From NCBI GenBank assembly GCA_002898135.1, contig BDTQ01000150.1, positions 1-5,066 of the forward strand: a stretch of 5,066 nucleotides of DNA, given 5' to 3'. Both the position numbers and the translations under genes were made by a program. Below the pieces are notes generated by a model. That model saw only the letters and a program-made list of their open reading frames with translations. It was not told the origin of the DNA and ran no database searches. The DNA comes from a bacterium BMS3Bbin07. Lineage in GTDB: Bacteria; Nitrospirota; Thermodesulfovibrionia; Thermodesulfovibrionales; JdFR-85. Of the stretch, positions 1 through 5,066 are shown piece after piece (the stretch's first letter is position 1; the number at the start of each line of letters is the position of its first letter).

Positions 1-120
1 GCTTTAAGGCTGCATGTCCACATATTTGTTGAAGATGATATACTTGAAAAAAGGAACACGGACGAGCTGGAGGAGTGGCTGAAAAATCTGAAACCCGAGG
101 ACTTCGGAAATATAATGTAA
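1..120 (+). CDS. C-terminal end of an unidentified protein (5' truncated by window)
   Basis: The first frame is open from the window edge to a TAA at 118-120 and encodes 39 residues. The fragment begins with an alternating hydrophobic/basic stretch (LRLHVHIFVEDD), which looks like a beta-strand. It continues as a charged, probably helical tail rich in Glu, Lys and Leu, and ends in FGNIM. I do not recognise the family, and too little is present to assign a function. It lies on the same strand as recO with a 52-nt gap, so it could share a transcript with it. It is called a gene end because the frame reaches its stop without interruption and the next gene follows closely. It could also be a chance open frame, since 39 codons is short. 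Confidence 0.55.
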   Translation, partial: ALRLHVHIFVEDDILEKRNTDELEEWLKNLKPEDFGNIM

Positions 121-172
121 AGCGCAGAGTTTTGCGCCAGTGACAGGCTTTCAGCCGGCATTCATCTAAATA

Positions 173-913
173 ATGTTAAAAAAGACCGAAGGCATTGTCC
201 TGAGAAACAGACCCCACGTTGATGCTGACCTTATAGTAACCTATATTACCCCCTCTCATGGAATACTGAACCTTTATGCAAAAAGCCCGAGAAAGGTCGG
301 CAGCAGGTTCGGCAGTAGCCTGGAGCCCCTCACCTATGCAAGGATAAGTTGCTTTGGTAAGGAGCAGGCTGCGCTTCCAAGGCTGACACAGTCCGACATA
401 GTAAGAACATTTAATGTACTCAGGGAGTCCACGGACTCCTTTATCAGGATATCCGAGGTGCTTGAACTGACACTGCGACTCCTTCCGGAGAGAGAACCCA
501 ACCGTATGGTTTTCCCGCTCCTCCTCAACATGCTTTTATCCCTTGAAAGAGAACCGGGGAATTCACTGTATGTAACCTTCTATAAACTGAGAATCCTTTC
601 ACTTGCAGGCTTTGCCCCAAGGGTGGGACAATGTGTAAGGTGCGGGAGAATAGCTGAAAGGTTTTATTTCAGCGAAGGAAGCACCGTCTGCAGGAGTTGC
701 GCAGGTACTGCTGATGGTTTCATAGAACTCAGCCCGCCTGTGCAGAGGGTCTACAATTACCTCATGAGAACCGGGCCTGCAACGGTCAGGCGGTTGAGGT
801 TGACTGAAGAGGTTCACTCAGGGCTTGAAGCACTGATAAACTCGCATATAAACTATACTGTAGTGGGAAAACTGAATACAAGAGAATATGCAGAAGGATT
901 GAAGGCCCTGTAG
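173..913 (+). CDS. recO: DNA repair protein RecO
   Basis: This 246-residue protein matches RecO in length and layout. RecO works in the cytoplasm with RecR (and RecF) to load RecA onto SSB-coated single-stranded DNA in gap repair, and it anneals complementary strands. The N-terminal OB-fold region (about 1-80) carries the family pattern TEGIVLRNR, then a D-A-D-L-I-V-T strand, G-I-L-N-L-Y-A-K, and R-FGSSLEP near residues 45-53. A helical middle follows. A zinc-finger-like pair of CxxC motifs sits at C154/C157 and C173/C176, as in many RecO proteins. The ATG at 173 is the first start after an in-frame TAA at 167-169, and it places the conserved TEGIVL at residues 5-10. No good Shine-Dalgarno sequence precedes it, so initiation may be weak or coupled to the upstream gene. 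Identification is firm; zinc binding is inferred from the cysteines. Confidence 0.93.
   Translation: MLKKTEGIVLRNRPHVDADLIVTYITPSHGILNLYAKSPRKVGSRFGSSLEPLTYARISCFGKEQAALPRLTQSDIVRTFNVLRESTDSFIRISEVLELTLRLLPEREPNRMVFPLLLNMLLSLEREPGNSLYVTFYKLRILSLAGFAPRVGQCVRCGRIAERFYFSEGSTVCRSCAGTADGFIELSPPVQRVYNYLMRTGPATVRRLRLTEEVHSGLEALINSHINYTVVGKLNTREYAEGLKAL
424..439. repeat. Short inverted repeat inside recO
   Basis: GGAGTCC at 424-430 is followed after two bases by its exact reverse complement GGACTCC at 433-439. In RNA this could fold as a 6-bp stem with a CACG tetraloop, extended outward by a G-U and an A-U pair. It covers codons 84-89 (R-E-S-T-D-S). An arm of this length is near chance level in 5 kb, so a function is doubtful. 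Confidence 0.3.
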
Positions 914-974
914 TAATTCTTGTTATTTCTCCATGTTTTTCAGGATTTCAATATCATAAATCGTTCAATTTAGG

Positions 975-1020
975 TTAAAATTATCTCTGTAAATCATATA
1001 CTGCTAATAAGATAAGAGGA
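975..1020 (+). promoter_or_regulatory. Possible sigma-70-type promoter and ribosome binding site for hsp20
   Basis: In the 111-bp gap after recO, TTAAAA (975-980) and TATACT (997-1002) are separated by 16 bp and match 4/6 and 5/6 of the -35 and -10 consensus. A start near A1009 would leave a leader of about 16 nt. That leader contains the purine-rich AAGAGGA at 1014-1020, four bases before the ATG at 1025. No CIRCE element (TTAGCACTC-N9-GAGTGCTAA) and no sigma-32-like box was seen, so heat control is not visible in the DNA. The gap is AT-rich, so chance matches are likely. Confidence 0.35.
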
Positions 1021-1024
1021 TGCA

Positions 1025-1474
1025 ATGAAAGGCAAACGGGAGACCATAAAAAACCTTATATCCATTCAGGAGAGGGTAAACAGGTTATTTGAGGATGTTC
1101 TTGTTGATATTGAAGCAGCAGGGGAGGGCCAGTCCGTCTCCTGGTCTCCACGGGTGGATATCTATGAGACAGGAGATGAGTTTGTTGTAAATGCCGAACT
1201 TCCCGGAGTGAAAGAGAAGAACCTGGATATCAAGGTTGAGGGCAATGCCCTTGCGATAAAGGGTTACAGACCGCATATTCATGATTTGTCCTCGGAGGAA
1301 ACCGGGGGAAAATACCACATGGTCGAATGCACATATGGTGCATTCAAGAGGTCTTTTCTGCTTCCTGAAAGCGTTGATGCCGGAAAGATCACGGCCATGC
1401 TCAAGGATGGGATTCTCAGGATTGTGTTGCAAAAAAAATCAAGAAATATTGCACAAAATATAAGGATAGATTGA
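1025..1474 (+). CDS. Hsp20/alpha-crystallin family small heat-shock protein
   Basis: This is an ATP-independent holdase chaperone of 149 residues, a usual size for bacterial small heat-shock proteins. It would bind unfolding proteins in the cytoplasm and hold them for refolding by other chaperones. The N-terminal arm (1-38) is helical and contains an IQERVNRLFEDV segment typical of the family. The alpha-crystallin domain runs from about W40-SPRVDIYE through residue 137. It includes AELPGV (57-62), the YGAFKRSFLLP strand (104-114) and the hallmark A-x4-G-I-L at A124/G129-L131. The C-terminal tail ends with the I-x-I anchor (I146-R-I148) used in oligomer assembly. The ATG at 1025 has a purine-rich site just upstream. 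The stop lies 9 nt before the next gene, so the two are probably co-transcribed. Family assignment is firm; client proteins are unknown. Confidence 0.94.
   Translation: MKGKRETIKNLISIQERVNRLFEDVLVDIEAAGEGQSVSWSPRVDIYETGDEFVVNAELPGVKEKNLDIKVEGNALAIKGYRPHIHDLSSEETGGKYHMVECTYGAFKRSFLLPESVDAGKITAMLKDGILRIVLQKKSRNIAQNIRID
1325..1345. repeat. Inverted repeat (8-bp arms) inside hsp20
   Basis: GAATGCAC at 1325-1332 and its exact reverse complement GTGCATTC at 1338-1345 flank the 5-nt loop ATATG. The repeat covers codons 101-107 (E-C-T-Y-G-A-F), in the conserved Y-G-x-F strand of the alpha-crystallin domain. It could form an mRNA hairpin, but protein constraint could also explain the bases, and one such repeat in 5 kb is close to chance. 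Confidence 0.35.
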
Positions 1475-1483
1475 AGGCATGGC

Positions 1484-2059
1484 ATGTTGAGTGCAAAACT
1501 GGGACATTTCCTTGACAAACCCCTAAAACCTGTTGCAAGACGAATAAGGTTAACTCCGAACTTCTTTACTGCTGCAGGATTTCTGATTACAGTTTTAGCC
1601 GCCTTTACAATACCCTACAACCCGAAAGCCGGCGGGGTACTGATACTCCTTGGCGGAGCTTTTGATCTGCTGGATGGTGTAGTGGCAAGGACGAACGGAA
1701 AGGTTACGGACTTTGGCGCCTTTCTCGATTCCGTACTCGACCGTTACTCGGACGCCTTCCTCTTTCTTGCCATTGCCTGGTACATGGTGCTTCAGGGACA
1801 GGAAACAGGGGTTTTCCTCAGTATAGGAGCCCTTGTAGGCGCCTTTCTGATCAGTTATGCAAGGGCGAGGGCAGGGGCGCTTGGCAGGAATTGTCATACC
1901 GGAATAATGGAGCGTCCCGAGCGTATAATCCTTATTGCCGTGGCCTGTTTTACAGGCTATTTCCTGCCGATCCTCTGGCTGCTCTTTATCTTTACTCACC
2001 TTACGGTTATTCAGAGGATAATTCATGTAAAAAAAGAGTGTCTCAAACAAAAGACTTAA
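1484..2059 (+). CDS. CDP-alcohol phosphatidyltransferase (phosphatidylinositol-phosphate-synthase-like)
   Basis: This integral membrane enzyme of 191 residues should transfer a phosphatidyl group from CDP-diacylglycerol (or a similar CDP-lipid) to an alcohol, releasing CMP. The full family signature D-x2-DG-x2-AR-x8-G-x3-D-x3-D is present: D61, D64, G65, A68, R69, G78, D82, D86. The four Asp residues bind metal and the last is the catalytic base in known structures. About six hydrophobic segments are visible (roughly 28-44, 48-63, 89-105, 108-125, 147-162, 163-178). The later SYARARAGALG (124-134) and GIMERPERI (140-148) resemble the inositol-phosphate/archaetidylinositol-phosphate synthase branch more than PgsA or PssA. 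The acceptor is therefore inferred as an inositol or related phosphate and is not proven. A GAAGG site at 1473-1477 lies 6 nt before ATG 1484 and overlaps the hsp20 stop, favouring co-translation. It could instead make another phospholipid head group. Confidence 0.88.
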   Translation: MLSAKLGHFLDKPLKPVARRIRLTPNFFTAAGFLITVLAAFTIPYNPKAGGVLILLGGAFDLLDGVVARTNGKVTDFGAFLDSVLDRYSDAFLFLAIAWYMVLQGQETGVFLSIGALVGAFLISYARARAGALGRNCHTGIMERPERIILIAVACFTGYFLPILWLLFIFTHLTVIQRIIHVKKECLKQKT

Positions 2060-2101
2060 AGCACTTTTTCCCGCCGGCACCCCCGGAGATTTCCGCTCCT
2101 G

Positions 2102-2131
2102 TATACACATAACCCGGCCATCGGGTATAAT
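2102..2131 (+). promoter_or_regulatory. Putative promoter for the sulfotransferase gene
   Basis: A perfect TATAAT -10 box lies at 2126-2131. An 18-bp spacer separates it from TATACA (2102-2107), a 4/6 match to TTGACA. Transcription would start near A2138, only about 8 nt before the ATG at 2146. A small inverted repeat, ACCCG (2112-2116) and CGGGT (2122-2126), ends on the first T of the -10 box and could be an operator half-site pair or a weak hairpin. This is sequence resemblance only. Confidence 0.45.
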
Positions 2132-2145
2132 AAAATTAACTTTTT

Positions 2146-2967
2146 ATGGGACCAAACTTTCTATGTATCGGGACCTATCGTGCCGGGACCACTTGGCTCT
2201 ACAGGGTACTTAAGGAACATCCGGATATCTTTCTTCCTGATGAGAAGGAGCTGATGTTTTTCAGTCATCATTACGACAAGGGGGTCGAATGGTATGAAAA
2301 GTTCTTTGAAGGCCGCCATGGACAGAAGTGTGCCGGAGACATATCACCGACATATCTGAGTTCACCACAGGCAGCCGCACGCATCTACAGGCACTTCCCT
2401 GATGTGAAGCTGATCATTTCACTCCGTAATCCGCCGGACCAGGTATATTCATTGTATAAATTGTGGCTGGCCAGGAGTTATACTGACAAGGATATCGGTA
2501 TTGCCATAGAAGAGGAGAAAGAGTTTCTGGACAATATCCTCTACTGGAGGCATTTGTCGAGGTATCTGGAATTCTTTGACCGGGAAAACATCCTGGTCCT
2601 GTTTTTTGAGGACCTCAAGGAGGACCCGAAGGCATATCTTAAACAGGTATACGGGTTTCTGGGAGTTGAGGAGCGTTATCCGGAAAGTATATATGAAAAA
2701 TACAATCAATACAGAAAGCCACGGAATATGATAGTGGAAAATATCATAACCGGCACAGGCGACCTGCTTCGGAGGCTGAGGCTTCTTAAGTTCAAGTCGC
2801 TTCTCAATAATATCGGTGTCAGTGAGTGGATAAAAAAGTTTAATACAAAGAGAGAGAAAAAGGACGAGATGCCCAAAGAGGTTCGCAGCCGTATTAACGA
2901 ATATATAAAAGACGACAAGCGCAGGCTTGAAGAGTTTGTGGGAAGGGACCTCTCTTTCTGGAGATAG
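2146..2967 (+). CDS. Sulfotransferase family protein (PAPS-dependent type)
   Basis: This 273-residue protein has the layout of bacterial Sulfotransfer_1-like enzymes, which move a sulfuryl group from PAPS to a hydroxyl or amine on a carbohydrate, lipid or small molecule. The 5'-phosphosulfate loop is G9-T-Y-R-A-G-T-T-W-L18, followed by HPDIFLP and the K34-E-L-M-F-F-S40 motif. The 3'-phosphate site is seen in KLIISLRNPPDQVYS (88-102), with R94 and S102 the likely ligands. Further family marks are FFEDLKEDP (153-161), FLGVEE (171-176) and the closing LEEFVGRDLSFW (261-272). The usual loop lysine is arginine (R12), a variant I believe other bacterial members share. No signal peptide or membrane segment is evident. 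ATG 2146 follows an in-frame TAA at 2137-2139, so the start is fixed, but no Shine-Dalgarno sequence precedes it. surE begins 12 nt after its stop. The acceptor cannot be predicted. Confidence 0.88.
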   Translation: MGPNFLCIGTYRAGTTWLYRVLKEHPDIFLPDEKELMFFSHHYDKGVEWYEKFFEGRHGQKCAGDISPTYLSSPQAAARIYRHFPDVKLIISLRNPPDQVYSLYKLWLARSYTDKDIGIAIEEEKEFLDNILYWRHLSRYLEFFDRENILVLFFEDLKEDPKAYLKQVYGFLGVEERYPESIYEKYNQYRKPRNMIVENIITGTGDLLRRLRLLKFKSLLNNIGVSEWIKKFNTKREKKDEMPKEVRSRINEYIKDDKRRLEEFVGRDLSFWR

Positions 2968-2979
2968 CTGGAGTTAATT

Positions 2980-3738
2980 ATGCCGATTATTCTTGTTACC
3001 AACGATGACGGAATACATTCAGAGGGGCTCATGGCCCTGCACAGGGCCATGGGAGATATTGCAGAGCCCTATATTGTAGCGCCTGACAGGGAAAAGAGTG
3101 CTGTCAGTCATGCCCTCACCATGCACAGGCCCCTCAGGGTTGAAGAGGTAAGAGAGAAGATTTATACCGTAAACGGAACACCTACCGACTGTGTTGTAGT
3201 AGCACTTGAGAAGGTGCTTCCAGAGAAACCCGTTATGGTGATATCAGGCATAAATCGCGGTGCAAATCTTGGTGATGACATTACCTACTCTGGAACGGTC
3301 TCTGCTGCAATAGAGGGTACGATATTCGGTATCCCTTCTGTGGCGGTCTCCACAGTCTTTACTGATGGGAAGCCTATCTGTTTTGAGGCTGCTGCAAATT
3401 TCTCCAGGAGGCTTGTCAGATTTGTCCTTCAGGGGGGGCTTCCGCCGGACACAATCCTTAATGTGAATGTACCGGATATCCCGGAAGATGAGGTGAAGGG
3501 TATCAAATTCACCAGGCAGGGTAAAAGGGTATATGATAATGCGATCCACGAGACCCTTGACCCCTGGGGGAGAAAACATTTCTGGATAGGCGGGGGAATC
3601 CCTTCATGGGAAGAAGGTAATGATACGGATTTTAATGCTGTTACCAATGGATATATCTCGATAACTCCGATACATCTTGACCTCACCAATTACGAGGCAC
3701 TGACCTATCTGAGAGAGAACTGGAGGGACCTTGCCTGA
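2980..3738 (+). CDS. surE: 5'/3'-nucleotidase SurE
   Basis: SurE is a metal-dependent phosphatase that removes 5' or 3' phosphates from nucleoside monophosphates, and in some species cleaves short polyphosphate. It is linked to survival in stationary phase and stress. The 252-residue length is typical. The N-terminal ILVTNDDGIHSEG contains the metal-binding D9-D10. S40 in APDREKSAVSHA and N92 in SGINRGANLGDD complete the usual metal site. TYSGTVSAAIEG (102-113) is the conserved oxyanion/helix segment, and GTPTDCV (66-72) is also characteristic. The C-terminal part carries TDFNAVTNGYISITPIHLDLT, which fits the family's usual ending. GGAG at 2970-2973 sits 6 nt before ATG 2980, and the gene follows the sulfotransferase stop by 12 nt. 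The familiar surE-pcm arrangement is absent. The 3' end contains the ribosome binding site and start of the next gene, so translation is probably coupled. Identification is firm. Confidence 0.95.
   Translation: MPIILVTNDDGIHSEGLMALHRAMGDIAEPYIVAPDREKSAVSHALTMHRPLRVEEVREKIYTVNGTPTDCVVVALEKVLPEKPVMVISGINRGANLGDDITYSGTVSAAIEGTIFGIPSVAVSTVFTDGKPICFEAAANFSRRLVRFVLQGGLPPDTILNVNVPDIPEDEVKGIKFTRQGKRVYDNAIHETLDPWGRKHFWIGGGIPSWEEGNDTDFNAVTNGYISITPIHLDLTNYEALTYLRENWRDLA
3030..3051. repeat. Strong inverted repeat in the 5' part of surE
   Basis: CATGGCCCTG at 3030-3039 and its exact reverse complement at 3042-3051 are separated by only CA. As RNA it would give a 9-bp GC-rich stem with a GCAC tetraloop, extended by a U-G (3029/3052) and a C-G pair (3028/3053). 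It covers codons 18-24, reading M-A-L-H-R-A-M, about 50 nt into the gene. The inverted repeat is certain from the sequence; any role in translation or mRNA stability is inference. Confidence 0.6.
3722..3733 (+). promoter_or_regulatory. Ribosome binding site and TTG start deciding the FAD gene's 5' end
   Basis: GGAGGG at 3722-3727 is the best Shine-Dalgarno match near this gene and is followed at 3731 by TTG. In this frame a TGA at 3710-3712 closes the upstream side. TTG is the only ATG, GTG or TTG codon between that stop and the dinucleotide-binding motif, so the start is well determined. The site lies within the last codons of surE, whose TGA is at 3736-3738. Confidence 0.75.
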
Positions 3739-5066
3739 TACCAAAAAACTTTATGACGTTATAGTTATCGGTGCCGGTCCTGCCGGCATCTTTGCAGTGC
3801 TTGAACTGCTGAAAGACGCTCCTCAAACGAAGATACTGCTGATTGAAAAGGGCAGGGATATTGACCGGAGAAAGTGTCCGATGATGCAGGGAAAGAGCTC
3901 CTGTGCATCCTGTGCCATATGCGACCTGCTGAGCGGTTGGGGTGGGGCAGGGGCTTTCAGTGACGGTAAGCTAAGCCTCTCTTCCAGTGTGGGAGGTCAC
4001 CTTTCCAGGTATATGGACAAAGAGACCCTCGAGGGTCTTATCAAGTATGTAGATGATGTGTACAGGCAATACGGTGCCCCTGAAAAGGTATTCGGTGAGT
4101 CACCGGAGGAGATGGAGAGGATAAAAAACCTTGCATCAAAAAACGACCTTCTGTTCGTTCCCACAAGGATAAGACATATCGGCACTGAACGGTGCAAGGA
4201 AGTCCTGGAGCGGATGCGGGTATATATTAATGAGAAGATTGACGTGGTATTTAACACGAAAGTAACGAAGATTATTGTTGACGGGAATAAAGCCACAGGA
4301 GTAAAAGTAATTACCGGTGAAGAGTACAAGGGGCGGTTTATCCTGTCAGCGCCGGGCCGTGAGGGATCGAGATGGCTTGAGAGGGAGGCCAAAAGACTGA
4401 AACTGACACTTCTGAACAACCCTGTGGATGTGGGGGTGCGTGTTGAGGTGCCTGCCTCTGTCATGGAACCGCTCACCTCTGTTACCTATGAACCAAAGCT
4501 TATTTATTATTCAAAGGCATTTGATGACAGGGTCAGGACCTTCTGTGTCAATCCTTACGGAGAGGTCGTCAAGGAATACCTTAAAGGCGTCTGGACGGTG
4601 AATGGCCATAGCTATGCACGCCACAAGACAGGCAACACGAACTTTGCCCTGCTCGTGAGCACCTATTTTACGGAGCCTTTTAAAGAGCCCATATCTTACG
4701 GCAGATACATTGCACGCCTTGCTAATTTTCTGGGGCAGGGTGTTATTGTACAGAGGCTCGGAGACCTCAGACGGGGCAGGCGCTCAACTCCTGAGCGGAT
4801 ATCCTCAGGCATTGTGGAGCCCACACTCAAGGATACCACTCCCGGAGACCTCAGTTTTGTTCTCCCCTACAGGTACCTTACCGATATAATCGAGATGATA
4901 GAGGCCCTTGACCGTATTGCCCCCGGAGTCAACTCAAGACATACACTGCTCTATGGGGTGGAGGTCAAGTTCTATTCAATGCAGATAAAGCTAACTCCGG
5001 AGTTTGAGTCGGAGATAGAAAACCTCTTTGCCATAGGTGATGGTGCAGGGGTAAGCCGGGGTCTTG
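3731..5066 (+). CDS. FAD-dependent dehydrogenase, COG2509-like (3' truncated by window)
   Basis: The frame is open from TTG 3731 to the window end: 445 codons without a stop. It begins with a classic Rossmann FAD-binding motif (V-I-G14-A-G16-P-A-G19), with acidic E39 at the end of the second strand for the adenosine ribose. GWGGAGAFSDGKLSLS (69-84) is the hallmark of the uncharacterised FAD-dependent dehydrogenase family (COG2509). Immediately before it lies a cysteine cluster at C49, C58, C61 and C64. NPVDVGVRVEVP in the middle and G-D-G-A-G-V-S-R-G-L at the end (436-445) are the substrate-domain and second FAD motifs. Only a short C-terminal helix, probably a few tens of residues, should lie beyond the window. 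The protein starts nearly at the Rossmann fold and so lacks the extra N-terminal domain of longer relatives. It overlaps surE by 8 nt. It is predicted to be a soluble flavin oxidoreductase; substrate and electron partner are unknown. Confidence 0.88.
   Translation, partial: MPDTKKLYDVIVIGAGPAGIFAVLELLKDAPQTKILLIEKGRDIDRRKCPMMQGKSSCASCAICDLLSGWGGAGAFSDGKLSLSSSVGGHLSRYMDKETLEGLIKYVDDVYRQYGAPEKVFGESPEEMERIKNLASKNDLLFVPTRIRHIGTERCKEVLERMRVYINEKIDVVFNTKVTKIIVDGNKATGVKVITGEEYKGRFILSAPGREGSRWLEREAKRLKLTLLNNPVDVGVRVEVPASVMEPLTSVTYEPKLIYYSKAFDDRVRTFCVNPYGEVVKEYLKGVWTVNGHSYARHKTGNTNFALLVSTYFTEPFKEPISYGRYIARLANFLGQGVIVQRLGDLRRGRRSTPERISSGIVEPTLKDTTPGDLSFVLPYRYLTDIIEMIEALDRIAPGVNSRHTLLYGVEVKFYSMQIKLTPEFESEIENLFAIGDGAGVSRGL
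4023..4038. repeat. 16-bp perfect palindrome inside the FAD dehydrogenase gene
   Basis: AGACCCTC at 4023-4030 is followed directly by its reverse complement GAGGGTCT at 4031-4038, with CTCGAG at the centre. It covers codons 98-103 (E-T-L-E-G-L). With no spacer it resembles a dimeric protein binding site more than an RNA hairpin, although a 6-bp stem with a 4-nt loop is possible. No second copy was noticed in the window, and the function is unknown. Confidence 0.5.

Noticed and set aside
914..1024. Heat-shock regulatory elements (CIRCE or sigma-32 promoter) upstream of hsp20
   Set aside because: The gap was read for these motifs and neither the CIRCE repeat nor a CTTGAA/CCCCAT-type pair is present.
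1943..1957. GCCTGT/ACAGGC hairpin inside the phosphatidyltransferase
   Set aside because: Six-base arms with a 3-nt loop are expected several times by chance in a window of this size, and it is not near a gene boundary.
1595..2110. 171-codon open frame on the minus strand opposite the phosphatidyltransferase
   Set aside because: It is antisense to a gene with a complete catalytic signature. Its product is low-complexity, basic and cysteine-scattered, with no family resemblance, so it is a shadow frame.
2112..2145. Possible intrinsic terminator after the phosphatidyltransferase (ACCCG/CGGGT followed by AT-rich DNA and TTTTT)
   Set aside because: The stem is only 5 bp, and the T run starts about 14 nt after it, beside the sulfotransferase ATG. 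The -10 box reading explains the AT-rich part better.
2706..3050. Minus-strand open frame spanning the sulfotransferase-surE junction
   Set aside because: It crosses two well-supported plus-strand genes and encodes a Leu/Ser/Arg-rich sequence with no recognisable domain.
3772..3788. Inverted repeat TGCCGG/CCGGCA near the start of the FAD gene
   Set aside because: It lies in codons for the invariant G-A-G-P-A-G loop, where Gly, Ala and Pro codons naturally create GC-rich symmetry.
3997..4476. 159-codon open frame on the minus strand opposite the FAD dehydrogenase
   Set aside because: The product is Ser/Thr/Arg-rich, as expected from reverse reading of charged codons. The plus strand carries clear FAD-family motifs.

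Overview
This is a compact stretch of bacterial chromosome with every recognisable gene on the + strand. It holds one partial gene at each end and five complete genes between. The content (RecO, SurE, a small heat-shock protein, a CDP-alcohol phosphatidyltransferase) is bacterial housekeeping. By eye the base composition is roughly balanced. Arginine is often AGG/AGA and isoleucine often ATA. That codon use and the protein style would fit an anaerobic lineage such as Nitrospirota or Desulfobacterota, but this is a weak inference and no marker gene settles it.

Layout: 1-120 is the 3' end of an unidentified gene. 173-913 is recO (recombinational repair). 1025-1474 is an Hsp20 family chaperone, preceded by a possible promoter. 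Nine bases later comes a CDP-alcohol phosphatidyltransferase (1484-2059), a membrane phospholipid enzyme. An 86-bp gap contains a perfect TATAAT box. It is followed by a PAPS-type sulfotransferase (2146-2967), surE 5'/3'-nucleotidase (2980-3738), and an FAD-dependent dehydrogenase of the COG2509 type. The last gene begins at a TTG codon inside the end of surE (3731) and runs off the window.

Likely transcription units are hsp20 with the phosphatidyltransferase, and sulfotransferase-surE-FAD protein (12-nt gap, then an 8-nt overlap). Read-through along the whole strand is also possible, because no convincing intrinsic terminator was seen. The genes do not form an obvious single pathway. The phosphatidyltransferase and sulfotransferase could both act on cell-envelope molecules, but nothing in the sequence ties them to one product.

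No gap exceeds 300 bases. The gaps at 121-172, 914-1024 and 2060-2145 hold only small hairpins and putative promoters. No RNA gene, mobile element, CRISPR array or phage gene was seen. The points most worth a second look are the TTG-started FAD gene, the near leader-less sulfotransferase promoter, and two strong inverted repeats inside coding sequence (3030-3051 in surE, 4023-4038 in the FAD gene). I found no convincing evidence of an undescribed biological system.
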